Shown: positions 1-5,525, counted from the stretch's first letter. The stretch is 5,605 nt of DNA from Bacillota bacterium (GCA_023395595.1 JAEWYO010000025.1:1-5605); one strand, 5' to 3'. The notes: generated by a model not told the origin, from the letters alone. Made by a program: numbers and translations.

Positions 1-1706
1 GGCGCGCCTTGCAGGTGATGATCGACAACAATCTCGATTTTGACGTGGCGTTGTATCCCTACGAACTCGTGACGTATGGCGAGACGGGGCAGGTTTGCCA
101 GAACTGGCTGCAATACCGCCTGATCAAGCAATATTTAGAAGAACTCACCGACGAGCAGACGCTGGTGCTCGAATCCGGACATCCCGTCGGGCTGTTTCCG
201 AGCAAGCCCGACGCTCCGCGCGTGATCCTCACCAACGCGCTGATGGTCGGCATGTTCGATAACATCGACGATTGGGAGATCGCCGAGCAGATGGGCGTTG
301 CCAACTATGGGCAGATGACCGCCGGCGGGTGGATGTACATCGGTCCGCAGGGCATTGTCCACGGCACATTTAACACGATTCTCGGCGTCGGGCGCAAATA
401 TCTCGGCGTGTCGAGCGAGGGCGACCTCAAGGGCAAAGTCTTCGTCTCCTCCGGCCTCGGCGGCATGAGCGGCGCGCAACCCAAGGCCGCGTTCATCGCG
501 GGCGCGGTCGGCGTGTTTGCGGAGGTGGATTACTCCCGCATCCAAACCCGACTCGACCAAGGCTGGGTCAATCTGGCGTCGAGCGATCTGGACGAAGTCT
601 TCTCCCGCGCGGAGCAGGCAAGAGCGGCGGGCGAGCGCATCTCGATTGCCTACCACGGCAACATCGTGGATTTGCTGGAGGCGGCGATTGCGCGTTCTTT
701 CGCCATCGACCTGCTTAGCGACCAAACCTCCTGCCACAACGCCTACAACGGCGGGTATTGCCCCGCGGGGTTGACGTTTGACGCGCGCACCGAACTGCTG
801 CATCGCGACCGCGTGGCGTTTGCGGAGCGGGTGGATGCGTCGCTGCGGCGGCACTTTGACGCGATTGTTGCGCTGTCCAAACGCGGCACGCGCTTCTTTG
901 ACTACGGCAACTCCTTCCTCAAGGCGGTGTTTGACGCGGGCGTGACCGAGGTTTCCAAAAACGACGTGGACGCAAAGGACGGCTTTGTCTTTCCGTCCTA
1001 TGTGGAGGATGTCATGGGGCCATTGCTGTTTGACTATGGCTACGGGCCGTTTCGCTGGGTGTGCCTGAGCGGCAGGCACGAGGATTTGATCCGCACCGAC
1101 CGTGCGGCGATGGATTGCATCGACCCCGCGCGCTGCTGGCAGGATCGGGACAATCACGCCTGGATTCGGGACGCGGAGAGCAACCGGCTCGTCGTCGGCA
1201 CCGAGGCGCGGATTCTCTATCAGGACGAAGAGGGCAGGTGCCGCATCGCGCTGCGGTTTAACGACATGGTGCGGCGCGGCGAGATCGGCCCCGTGATGCT
1301 CGGGCGCGACCACCACGATGTCTCCGGCACGGACTCGCCGTTTCGCGAGACCGCGAACATCAAGGACGGCAGCAACGTGATGGCGGATATGGCGGTGCAG
1401 TGCTTCGCGGGCAACGCCGCGCGGGGCATGACGCTCTGCGCGCTGCACAACGGCGGCGGAGTGGGCATCGGCAAATCGATCAACGGCGGATTTGGCTTGT
1501 TGCTGGACGGAAGCAGCCGCGTGGACGAAATCATCCAAAGCGCGATGAGTTGGGACGTGATGGGCGGCGTCGCGCGCAGAAGCTGGGCGGGCAACCCCGG
1601 CGCGATTGCAACCGCCGCGCGGTACAACGAACGGGAAAATGAACGCGCGCACATCACCCTGCCCTATTTAGCGGATGACGCGCTGCTGGATCTGATACTA
1701 AAATAG
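1..1706 (+). CDS. hutU: Urocanate hydratase (urocanase), long form, 5' end outside window
   Basis: Second step of histidine degradation: NAD+-dependent hydration of urocanate to 4-imidazolone-5-propionate (EC 4.2.1.49), a cytosolic enzyme. The frame is open to the window edge, and the first visible residues already align with the interior of long-form urocanases such as human UROC1 (NNLD..VA..P.ELVTYG.TGQV). Roughly 100-110 N-terminal residues are therefore missing, and the TTG at 9 is not the true start. Numbering from that TTG, visible landmarks are the glycine-rich nucleotide-binding stretch GKVFVSSGLGGMSGAQ at 142-157, DQTSCHNAYNGGY at 238-250, the active-site cysteine in GPFRWVC (Cys352, equivalent to the catalytic-region Cys of FQGLPARICW in short forms), RDHHDVSGTDSPFRET at 433-448, and HNGGGVG at 480-486. 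It ends LILK-TAG. Nothing looks broken. No terminator follows, so it is probably cotranscribed with ftcD. Confidence 0.97.
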   Translation, partial: RALQVMIDNNLDFDVALYPYELVTYGETGQVCQNWLQYRLIKQYLEELTDEQTLVLESGHPVGLFPSKPDAPRVILTNALMVGMFDNIDDWEIAEQMGVANYGQMTAGGWMYIGPQGIVHGTFNTILGVGRKYLGVSSEGDLKGKVFVSSGLGGMSGAQPKAAFIAGAVGVFAEVDYSRIQTRLDQGWVNLASSDLDEVFSRAEQARAAGERISIAYHGNIVDLLEAAIARSFAIDLLSDQTSCHNAYNGGYCPAGLTFDARTELLHRDRVAFAERVDASLRRHFDAIVALSKRGTRFFDYGNSFLKAVFDAGVTEVSKNDVDAKDGFVFPSYVEDVMGPLLFDYGYGPFRWVCLSGRHEDLIRTDRAAMDCIDPARCWQDRDNHAWIRDAESNRLVVGTEARILYQDEEGRCRIALRFNDMVRRGEIGPVMLGRDHHDVSGTDSPFRETANIKDGSNVMADMAVQCFAGNAARGMTLCALHNGGGVGIGKSINGGFGLLLDGSSRVDEIIQSAMSWDVMGGVARRSWAGNPGAIATAARYNERENERAHITLPYLADDALLDLILK

Positions 1707-1723
1707 AAAGACCAGGGGAATAT

Positions 1724-1853
1724 ACGTGGCAAGGATTCGAAATCAGTTTTTATGGAATAGAGTAGGAGAATAAAACACGTGGCAAAGATTCGAAATCAGT
1801 TACTAAAATAGAAAAACCAAGGGAATATACGTGGCAGGGATTCGAAATCAGTT
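1724..1853 (+). repeat. Three copies of a 25-bp element with core GATTCGAAATC
   Basis: Near-identical 25-mers lie at 1724-1748, 1777-1801 and 1829-1853. They start ACGTGGCA and end GATTCGAAATCAGTT, and differ only in the two bases between. Spacing is 53 and 52 bp, close to five helical turns of B-DNA, so the three copies would face the same side of the helix. The core GATT-CGA-AATC is a short inverted repeat. The elements could be protein-binding sites, decoy start codons (each contains GTG GCA), or plain by-products of the tandem duplication; the sequence does not decide among these. Confidence 0.8.
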
Positions 1854-1860
1854 TTTATAA
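1726..1860 (+). other. Three short minigenes opened by decoy GTG starts (1726-1773, 1779-1811, 1831-1860)
   Basis: Each upstream repeat unit has an SD-like stretch followed by GTG and a short reading frame: 15 codons ending TAA at 1771-1773 (VARIRNQFLWNRVGE), 10 codons ending TAG at 1809-1811 (VAKIRNQLLK), and 9 codons ending TAA at 1858-1860 (VAGIRNQFL). None is in frame with ftcD. The second is a chimera made at the duplication join: its start resembles ftcD (VAK versus MAK) and its end matches the hutU terminus (LLK-TAG versus LILK-TAG). They could capture ribosomes or relay reinitiation from hutU to ftcD, but translation is not shown by sequence alone. Confidence 0.4.
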
Positions 1861-1868
1861 ATAGAGTA

Positions 1869-1872
1869 GGAG
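1869..1872 (+). promoter_or_regulatory. Shine-Dalgarno of ftcD
   Basis: GGAG followed by a 10-nt spacer to ATG 1883. An in-frame TAG at 1862-1864 excludes any earlier start, so this fixes the ftcD start even though similar signals are repeated upstream. Confidence 0.75.
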
Positions 1873-1882
1873 AATAAAACAC

Positions 1883-2776
1883 ATGGCCAAGATAATTGAA
1901 TGCGTACCGAATATTTCGACGGCGGATGCCGACCTTGTGCAGGAAGCGGCGGGCATCGTCCGCTCCACGCCGGGCGTAACGCTGCTCAACACCTCCAGCG
2001 ACGCAAGCCACAACCGCACGGTGATCACGTTTGTCGGCGATCCCGCCGGCGTGGAAGAGGCTGCCGTCCAGCTCGCGAAATTCGCCGCGCGCTGCATCGA
2101 CCTCACGAAGCACAAAGGCGAACACCCGCGCATGGGCGCCATCGACGTGGTTCCGTTTATCCCGATTCGCGAGGTGGCGATGGAAGAATGCGTCGCGCTC
2201 TCGAAACGGGCGGCTGAGCGCATCTGGCTTGAGGCTTGCGTGCCCGTGTTTCTCTATGAAGCGTCCGCTTCCGCGCCGCATCGCGAGAACCTCGCCGCCA
2301 TCCGCAAGGGACAGTTTGAAGGCATGGTCAAGAAGGTGCAAGAAGCACAATGGGAGCCGGATTTCGGCGGACGGACGATTCATCCGACCGCCGGCGTGGT
2401 CGCCGTTGGCGCGCGCGCGCCGCTGATCGCGTTCAACATCAACCTTTCCACGACGGATGTTGGCATTGCGGACAAGATCGCCCGCGTGATTCGCCAGTCC
2501 GGCGGCGGCTTGGCCTGCGTCAAGGCGATGGGCGTGTTTCTCAAGGAGAAAAACTGCGCGCAGGTGTCGATCAATATGACCAACTACTGCCAGACGCCGC
2601 TCTATCGCGCGGTGGAATTCGTCCGCTTTGAGGCGGCGCGCTATGGCGTGCAGATCGTCGGCACGGAGATCGTGGGTCTTGTGCCGATGCGCGCGCTGAT
2701 CGACAGCGCGGAATACTACCTCGGCATCGAGGCGTTCGATCCCGAGACGCAGGTGCTGGAATACCGGTTGAACTAA
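1883..2776 (+). CDS. ftcD: Glutamate formimidoyltransferase, monofunctional
   Basis: Transfers the formimino group of N-formimino-L-glutamate to tetrahydrofolate, giving glutamate and 5-formimino-THF (EC 2.1.2.5), the last step of this histidine route. At 297 residues it covers only the formiminotransferase half of the mammalian bifunctional FTCD; the cyclodeaminase domain is absent and no fchA-like gene is in the window. Visible family features are the N-terminal ECVPNIS (6-12), SHNRTVITFVGDP (42-54), GEHPRMGAIDVVPFIP (79-94) with His81 matching the catalytic His82 of the pig enzyme, the PDFGG...HPTAG..AVGAR region, AFNINLSTTD, and the C-terminal VGTEIVGLVPMRAL. The only possible start is ATG 1883, because TAG lies in frame at 1862. 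hutI begins 21 nt after the stop, so the two are very likely cotranscribed. Confidence 0.96.
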   Translation: MAKIIECVPNISTADADLVQEAAGIVRSTPGVTLLNTSSDASHNRTVITFVGDPAGVEEAAVQLAKFAARCIDLTKHKGEHPRMGAIDVVPFIPIREVAMEECVALSKRAAERIWLEACVPVFLYEASASAPHRENLAAIRKGQFEGMVKKVQEAQWEPDFGGRTIHPTAGVVAVGARAPLIAFNINLSTTDVGIADKIARVIRQSGGGLACVKAMGVFLKEKNCAQVSINMTNYCQTPLYRAVEFVRFEAARYGVQIVGTEIVGLVPMRALIDSAEYYLGIEAFDPETQVLEYRLN

Positions 2777-2784
2777 AACGCGTC

Positions 2785-2790
2785 GGAGGG
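2785..2790 (+). promoter_or_regulatory. Shine-Dalgarno of hutI
   Basis: GGAGGG sits 7 nt before ATG 2798 in the short ftcD-hutI gap. It supports this ATG over the in-frame Met at codon 17. Confidence 0.8.
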
Positions 2791-2797
2791 CGAAGAA

Positions 2798-4030
2798 ATG
2801 CTCCTCATCCACAACATCTCGCTTCTGCAAACCCCCGTTGGCAACATGAGCCTGCGGGGTGCTTCGCAAGGAGAAAACAAGAAGTATCGCAACGCCAGCG
2901 TGCTCATCGACGGCGAAACCATCGTCTCGATCACCGAAGGCGGCGCGCTTCCGCCCTGCCCGCCGGACACCGTGCGGCTCGACGCGGGCGGCGCGTTCGT
3001 GACCCCCGGCTGGGTGGATGCGCACACGCACCTCGTCTTTGGCGGCTGGCGGCAGCACGAGATCCCGCTCAAGCTCAAGGGCGCGAGCTATCTGGAGATC
3101 CTGCAAGCGGGCGGCGGCATCCTCGACACCGTGCGTCAAACGCGGCAGATGGGCGAGGACGCGCTGTTTGCCCGCGCGATGGGGTTTCTGGATGAGCAGC
3201 TTCGCTTTGGCGTGACCACGACGGAGATCAAGAGCGGTTACGGGCTTGATTTGGAGAACGAGTTGAAGCAGCTTCGCGTCATCCGCCGCCTGAACGAGGC
3301 GCACGCGATGGATGTTGTGCCGACCTGTATGGCGGCGCACGCGGTTCCGCCGGAGTTTGCCGGGCGAACGGATGCGTATGTGGACTGTGTTTGCGAAACG
3401 ATCCTGCCGCGGGTGGCGGGCGAACGCCTCGCGCGCTATTGCGATGTGTTTTGCGAAACGGGCGTGTTTTCCGTGGAGCAGAGCCGGCGCGTGCTGGAAA
3501 CCGCGCGCTCGCTTGGCTTGGGGCTGAAGATTCACGCGGACGAGATCGATGCCTTCGGCGGTGCGCAACTCGCGGGGGAACTCGGCGCGGTGTCTGCCGA
3601 GCACCTGATTGCGACCGACGAGAGCGGCATCGCGGCGCTTTCCGCTGGCGGCGTGACCGCGTGCCTGCTGCCGCAAACCTCGCTCTATCTTGGCAAGCAC
3701 TTTGCCCGCGCGCGGGAGATGATCGCGCAAAACGTCGCGGTTGCCATCGCGTCGGATTTTAACCCCGGCTCGTGCCCGTCGCTGAACCTCCAGCTTTCGG
3801 CGAACCTCGCGTACCTGCGCTATCGCATGACGCCGGAGGAAACCCTCTCCGCGCTGACGCTCAACGCCGCCTGCGCAATCGGGCTTGGCGACCGGCTCGG
3901 CAGCATCGAACCCGGCAAGCAGGCCGACCTGACCCTCTGGAACGCGGACGGCATGGAGATGCTGTGTTACCGCATGGGGAGCAATCAGGTCAAGGCGGTG
4001 GTCAAGCGGGGGAAGGTTGTTGTGGGGTAG
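2798..4030 (+). CDS. hutI: Imidazolonepropionase
   Basis: Hydrolyses 4-imidazolone-5-propionate to N-formimino-L-glutamate (EC 3.5.2.7), between the HutU and FtcD steps; a cytosolic metal-dependent amidohydrolase. Its 410 residues are normal for the family. The order of amidohydrolase landmarks is clear: an N-terminal small beta domain (1-70), then PGWVDAHTHLVFGG with metal ligands His76 and His78, EIKSGYGLD in the middle, KIHADEID with His246 and Glu249, SAEHL with His269, and ASDFNPGSCPS with the metal-binding Asp320. A C-terminal strand domain ends EPGKQADLTLW...VVKRGKVVVG. These match Bacillus HutI His80, His82, His249, Glu252, His272 and Asp324 with a steady offset of 3-4. No key residue is missing. 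It is the last gene of the visible operon and is followed 20 bases later by a hairpin terminator. Confidence 0.97.
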   Translation: MLLIHNISLLQTPVGNMSLRGASQGENKKYRNASVLIDGETIVSITEGGALPPCPPDTVRLDAGGAFVTPGWVDAHTHLVFGGWRQHEIPLKLKGASYLEILQAGGGILDTVRQTRQMGEDALFARAMGFLDEQLRFGVTTTEIKSGYGLDLENELKQLRVIRRLNEAHAMDVVPTCMAAHAVPPEFAGRTDAYVDCVCETILPRVAGERLARYCDVFCETGVFSVEQSRRVLETARSLGLGLKIHADEIDAFGGAQLAGELGAVSAEHLIATDESGIAALSAGGVTACLLPQTSLYLGKHFARAREMIAQNVAVAIASDFNPGSCPSLNLQLSANLAYLRYRMTPEETLSALTLNAACAIGLGDRLGSIEPGKQADLTLWNADGMEMLCYRMGSNQVKAVVKRGKVVVG

Positions 4031-4049
4031 GGGAATAGGGAGTAGAAGG

Positions 4050-4073
4050 AACAGCGCCGCGGGGCGCTGTTTT
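4050..4073 (+). terminator. Probable intrinsic terminator of the hut operon
   Basis: A perfect 9-bp stem (AACAGCGCC, loop GCGG, GGCGCTGTT) begins 20 bases after the hutI stop. The following T-run is short (four T counting the last stem bases, then GG), so termination may be incomplete. The reverse strand has AAAACAG before the stem but no good U-run after it, so it probably works mainly in the plus direction. Confidence 0.65.
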
Positions 4074-4191
4074 GGCAGAGAGTATAATTTCAATCTGAAG
4101 CTGCATGCCGAGCAATCGGGTTGAGACAATACTGGAAGTGGATAGCAGCAATGGGGCTGAGGATATGGATGAAAGTACTGCTAATAAAGTA
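4074..4191. other. Convergent intergenic spacer, start of AT-rich segment
   Basis: Lies between the hutI terminator and the end of the minus-strand gene. Base composition drops in GC here compared with the hut genes. No convincing terminator for the minus-strand gene is visible: an imperfect hairpin just past its stop has a mismatch and no U-run. A TATAAT at 4083-4088 has no matching -35. A 42-codon plus-strand frame starting at 4105 has no ribosome binding site and is not called. Confidence 0.5.
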
Positions 4192-4971
4192 TTACAGGTT
4201 ATTTGCTTGAACAAAGGCCTGCAATATTGGTAGACCTTCACTAAAGTTCTCTCTTGATACGTTCCTGCATGTTTTATAAAGCGTTTGAAGAAATAGAACA
4301 TGCTCTTGATTGAAAGAATTTTTCAAAAAAGGTTCTAAATCAAATTTGCCTGGGAAGAGATCTTCGATCATAGCGAACTTGCCAAAGAACTGCATTAAAT
4401 TATAGGTATCTTGTTTTGTAAAACTGTCTGCTACTCCATTTAGTATTACTTGAATATTCGCTCTCGCTGTTTGAAACAAGGTCATATTGTTTGCATGTTT
4501 ATCTTTGAAAACCGTCTCCCTCATGACCATCTCATAACCCGTTTTGCGCGCAAAAAACTCACTCCACAGAACAAACGCTCTGTAATACTCCCATTCGTAT
4601 ATTTCATCGGGTTTTGTTGGTTTCATGTCTAGAAGAATAATCCTCTGATCTACAGCGTGCGAGTATTCATGATGTACAGTACCTATCCATGTTAAATCCT
4701 TCTCGTTGAAGTACATATGAAATTTGTTTGTGCTGAAAATTACTCTGATGGGATCGCTCCAAGTTTTACCATGAATACATGTTCCGTTCAATCCGCTGAG
4801 GAAGTCTCTTTCTGATTCAATTCTTTTTGTTTCATTATCCGATACAGAATAATTCAAAACGCAAGTATAAAGATCGGGGGTCAATTCCCAAGTGATCCCG
4901 TCCTTATACTTGAAATTAGTTCTCCTGTGAAATACTTCAACTTGTTTGTTTATAGCCGCTTCAATATTCAT
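4192..4971 (-). CDS. Putative zinc metallopeptidase (HExxH...E, gluzincin-like), function unknown
   Basis: A 259-residue protein I cannot assign to a named family. Residues 98-108 read TVHHEYSHAVD, containing the zinc-protease motif HEYSH at 101-105. A tryptophan-flanked WSEFFAR at 136-142 supplies Glu138, 33 residues after the second His, as expected for the third zinc ligand of a gluzincin-type peptidase. The layout (HExxH near the middle, E-x-x-A downstream) also recalls ImmA/IrrE-type peptidases, but the flanking sequence does not match well enough to claim this. There is no signal peptide or membrane segment, so it is probably cytosolic. ATG 4971 is preceded by AGGAG with a 6-nt spacer. 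The gene is AT-rich, on the opposite strand to the GC-rich hut operon, and behind its own promoter and putative operator, suggesting horizontal acquisition. The C-terminal half (160-259) is helical-looking with no recognised motif. Confidence 0.8.
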   Translation of the reverse strand: MNIEAAINKQVEVFHRRTNFKYKDGITWELTPDLYTCVLNYSVSDNETKRIESERDFLSGLNGTCIHGKTWSDPIRVIFSTNKFHMYFNEKDLTWIGTVHHEYSHAVDQRIILLDMKPTKPDEIYEWEYYRAFVLWSEFFARKTGYEMVMRETVFKDKHANNMTLFQTARANIQVILNGVADSFTKQDTYNLMQFFGKFAMIEDLFPGKFDLEPFLKNSFNQEHVLFLQTLYKTCRNVSRENFSEGLPILQAFVQANNL

Positions 4972-4977
4972 GAATAT

Positions 4978-4982
4978 CTCCT
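4978..4982 (-). promoter_or_regulatory. Shine-Dalgarno of the minus-strand metallopeptidase gene
   Basis: Reads AGGAG on the minus strand, 6 nt before ATG 4971. It fixes the start of the gene. Confidence 0.75.
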
Positions 4983-5122
4983 AGATACAGTAAATTTTTC
5001 TTGAGAATTGAGCCGTCGAAACTTTTGGTTGCTGAAAGCAACTTCTTCAACGCCAACGATCATTTAAAAATGGAAAAGGCTTTCTTGTCTAAGAGTGAGA
5101 TTACTCAAATTCATAACACGTG
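4983..5122 (-). other. Long AT-rich 5' leader of the metallopeptidase gene
   Basis: If transcription starts about 7 nt past the -10 box at 5130-5135, the mRNA has a leader of roughly 150 nt. It holds one small perfect hairpin at 5028-5042 (GTTGCT, loop TTC, AGCAAC on the minus strand). A 16-codon frame from ATG 5114 to TAA 5064 has no Shine-Dalgarno. An 8-bp palindrome ACACGTGT lies at 5116-5123 near the expected start of transcription. I recognise no known riboswitch. Confidence 0.4.
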
Positions 5123-5129
5123 TATAACA

Positions 5130-5158
5130 ATTATATCCGCCTAATGAACAATCTGCAA
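5130..5158 (-). promoter_or_regulatory. Promoter of the metallopeptidase gene
   Basis: On the minus strand, TATAAT (5130-5135, perfect -10) is preceded by a 17-bp spacer and TTGCAG (5153-5158, matching the first three bases of the -35 consensus). It points toward the gene starting at 4971. The -35 lies inside a perfect inverted repeat. Confidence 0.6.
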
Positions 5159-5167
5159 TTGTTCATT
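5143..5167. promoter_or_regulatory. Perfect 10-bp inverted repeat overlapping the -35: likely repressor operator
   Basis: AATGAACAAT at 5143-5152 and its exact reverse complement ATTGTTCATT at 5158-5167 flank the 5-bp centre CTGCA. The 25-bp element covers the -35 hexamer of the minus-strand promoter, where a bound dimer would block RNA polymerase. The half-site spacing differs from the Bacillus LexA box (GAAC-4-GTTC). No regulator gene is in the window, so the binding protein is unknown. It is AT-rich with a short loop, so a transcript hairpin is possible, but no U-run follows on either strand. Confidence 0.65.
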
Positions 5168-5245
5168 GCGTAAGTATTATTTAATATGTGTTAGTCTTAT
5201 ATATGAAAAGAGAAAGGGTAAATAAATACTAGGCTATTAAGACAC

Positions 5246-5271
5246 AAAAAAGACCCTCGCGGGTCTTTTTT
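5246..5271 (-). terminator. Intrinsic terminator of tRNA-Met, symmetrical
   Basis: A perfect inverted repeat: six A plus GACCC, loop TCGC, GGGTC plus six T. On the minus strand it begins two bases after the tRNA CCA end and ends in a U-run, so it terminates the tRNA transcript. As it is A/T-flanked on both sides, it could also stop plus-strand transcription from the AT-rich segment. Confidence 0.9.
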
Positions 5272-5273
5272 CA

Positions 5274-5350
5274 TGGTAGCGGCGATCTGATTCGAACAGA
5301 TGACACTCCGGGTATGAACCGAATGCTCTAGCCAGCTGAGCTACGCCGCC
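5274..5350 (-). tRNA. tRNA-Met (anticodon CAT), elongator type, CCA encoded
   Basis: A 77-nt cloverleaf on the minus strand. The acceptor stem GGCGGCG pairs with CGCCGCT (one terminal G-U), followed by discriminator A and an encoded CCA. The D-arm is GCTC/GAGC, the anticodon stem TTCGG/CCGGA with loop TTCATAC (anticodon CAT), the variable loop 5 nt, and the T-arm ATCTG/CAGAT with loop TTCGAAT. The initiator hallmarks, an unpaired first base pair and three consecutive G-C pairs next to the anticodon loop, are lacking. It resembles the Bacillus subtilis elongator tRNA-Met from memory. A CAT anticodon could also mean tRNA-Ile2 read after lysidine modification, but the overall likeness favours Met. 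Confidence 0.95.
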
Positions 5351-5363
5351 ATATGCTGTTTTG

Positions 5364-5385
5364 TGTGCCGTTTTTCGGCGGCACA
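5364..5385 (-). other. Hairpin in the 5' leader of the tRNA-Met transcript
   Basis: Arms TGTGCCG (5364-5370) and CGGCACA (5379-5385), as read on the plus strand, form a perfect 7-bp stem with an 8-nt loop. This is just after the expected start of transcription and upstream of the mature tRNA end at 5350. It lies in the part removed by RNase P and may protect or shape the precursor. Confidence 0.4.
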
Positions 5386-5391
5386 TGCTGT

Positions 5392-5420
5392 ATTATAACC
5401 GTCCGAAAGGGCACTGTCAA
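5392..5420 (-). promoter_or_regulatory. Consensus sigma-A/sigma-70 promoter of tRNA-Met
   Basis: On the minus strand, TTGACA (5415-5420) and TATAAT (5392-5397) are both perfect, with the ideal 17-bp spacer. Transcription should start near 5385, about 35 nt before the tRNA. This strength is usual for stable RNA genes and supports the tRNA being a single-gene unit. Confidence 0.93.
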
Positions 5421-5444
5421 GTGTAAGATATGCCTTTTCCCACG

Positions 5445-5469
5445 CGCGATTTTTTTCACACAGATCGCG
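5445..5469. promoter_or_regulatory. Interrupted palindrome between divergent promoters
   Basis: CGCGAT (5445-5450) and ATCGCG (5464-5469) are exact complements separated by 13 bp with a seven-T run. It lies between the tRNA promoter and the plus-strand promoter near 5511. It could be an operator half-site pair; evidence is limited to the symmetry. Confidence 0.3.
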
Positions 5470-5510
5470 ATAATATACCGCTCTTTCGGCTTTTCTTGCG
5501 GCAATCGGCA

Positions 5511-5519
5511 TGGTACAAT
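5511..5519 (+). promoter_or_regulatory. Extended -10 promoter for the gene starting at 5599
   Basis: TGGTACAAT fits the extended -10 pattern TG-N-TANAAT. No good -35 is present 16-18 bp upstream, which is common when the TG extension is present. Transcription would start near 5526, giving a leader of about 73 nt. Confidence 0.55.
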
Positions 5520-5525
5520 TTTATC

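Larger units (their letters stand above)
1696..1894 (+). repeat. Tandem 105-bp duplication (four 52-53 bp subunits) spanning the hutU-ftcD junction
   Basis: Seen directly: the sequence from 1696 (inside the last hutU codons) recurs from 1801 with offset 105. Over about 95 aligned bases to roughly 1894 there are about six substitutions and a one-base gap. Each 105-bp unit itself has two related halves, giving subunits at 1696-1748, 1749-1801, 1802-1853 and 1854 onward. Every subunit has TAG, a purine-rich Shine-Dalgarno-like run (GGGG, GGAG, AGGG, GGAG), a 7 or 10 nt spacer, and GTG or ATG followed by GCN. Subunits 1 and 3 resemble each other most, as do 2 and 4, so a 53-bp duplication was probably followed by a 105-bp one. 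The last subunit contains the authentic ftcD start. The array is AT-rich against GC-rich flanking genes. A function is not established. Confidence 0.9.

Noticed and set aside
9..11. TTG as the start of hutU
   Set aside because: The frame is open further upstream and long-form urocanases have about 100 more N-terminal residues; the gene is cut by the window edge.
135..1652. 505-codon open frame on the minus strand opposite hutU
   Set aside because: An antisense shadow: GC-rich codon bias of hutU clears stops from the opposite frame. The translation is Arg/Ala/His-rich with no family features.
1724..1853. T-arm-like TTCGAAT on the reverse strand of the repeats, suggesting tRNA-derived repeats
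   Set aside because: The flanking bases do not pair as a 5-bp T-stem and no other tRNA arm is present.
1704..1872. Repeated TAG triplets in the repeat array as a possible HutP-type antiterminator site
   Set aside because: UAG/NAG triplets occur (for example TAGAGTAG), but the regular triplet spacing and an adjacent terminator hairpin known for Bacillus hut are absent.
4083..4088. TATAAT as a plus-strand promoter
   Set aside because: No -35 16-18 bp upstream (the hut terminator lies there) and no credible gene follows.
1796..4129. 777-codon open frame on the minus strand opposite ftcD and hutI
   Set aside because: It spans two well-identified plus-strand genes and their gap, has low-complexity Arg/Ala/His composition, and no plausible ribosome binding site.
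4105..4233. 42-codon plus-strand frame after the hut terminator
   Set aside because: No Shine-Dalgarno, no recognisable product, and it overlaps the 3' end of the minus-strand gene.
4074..5350. Attachment-site duplication of the tRNA-Met 3' end at the far border of the AT-rich segment
   Set aside because: I looked near 4075-4200 for a copy of the tRNA 3' sequence and saw only a short match (AATCTGAA), too weak for an att site.
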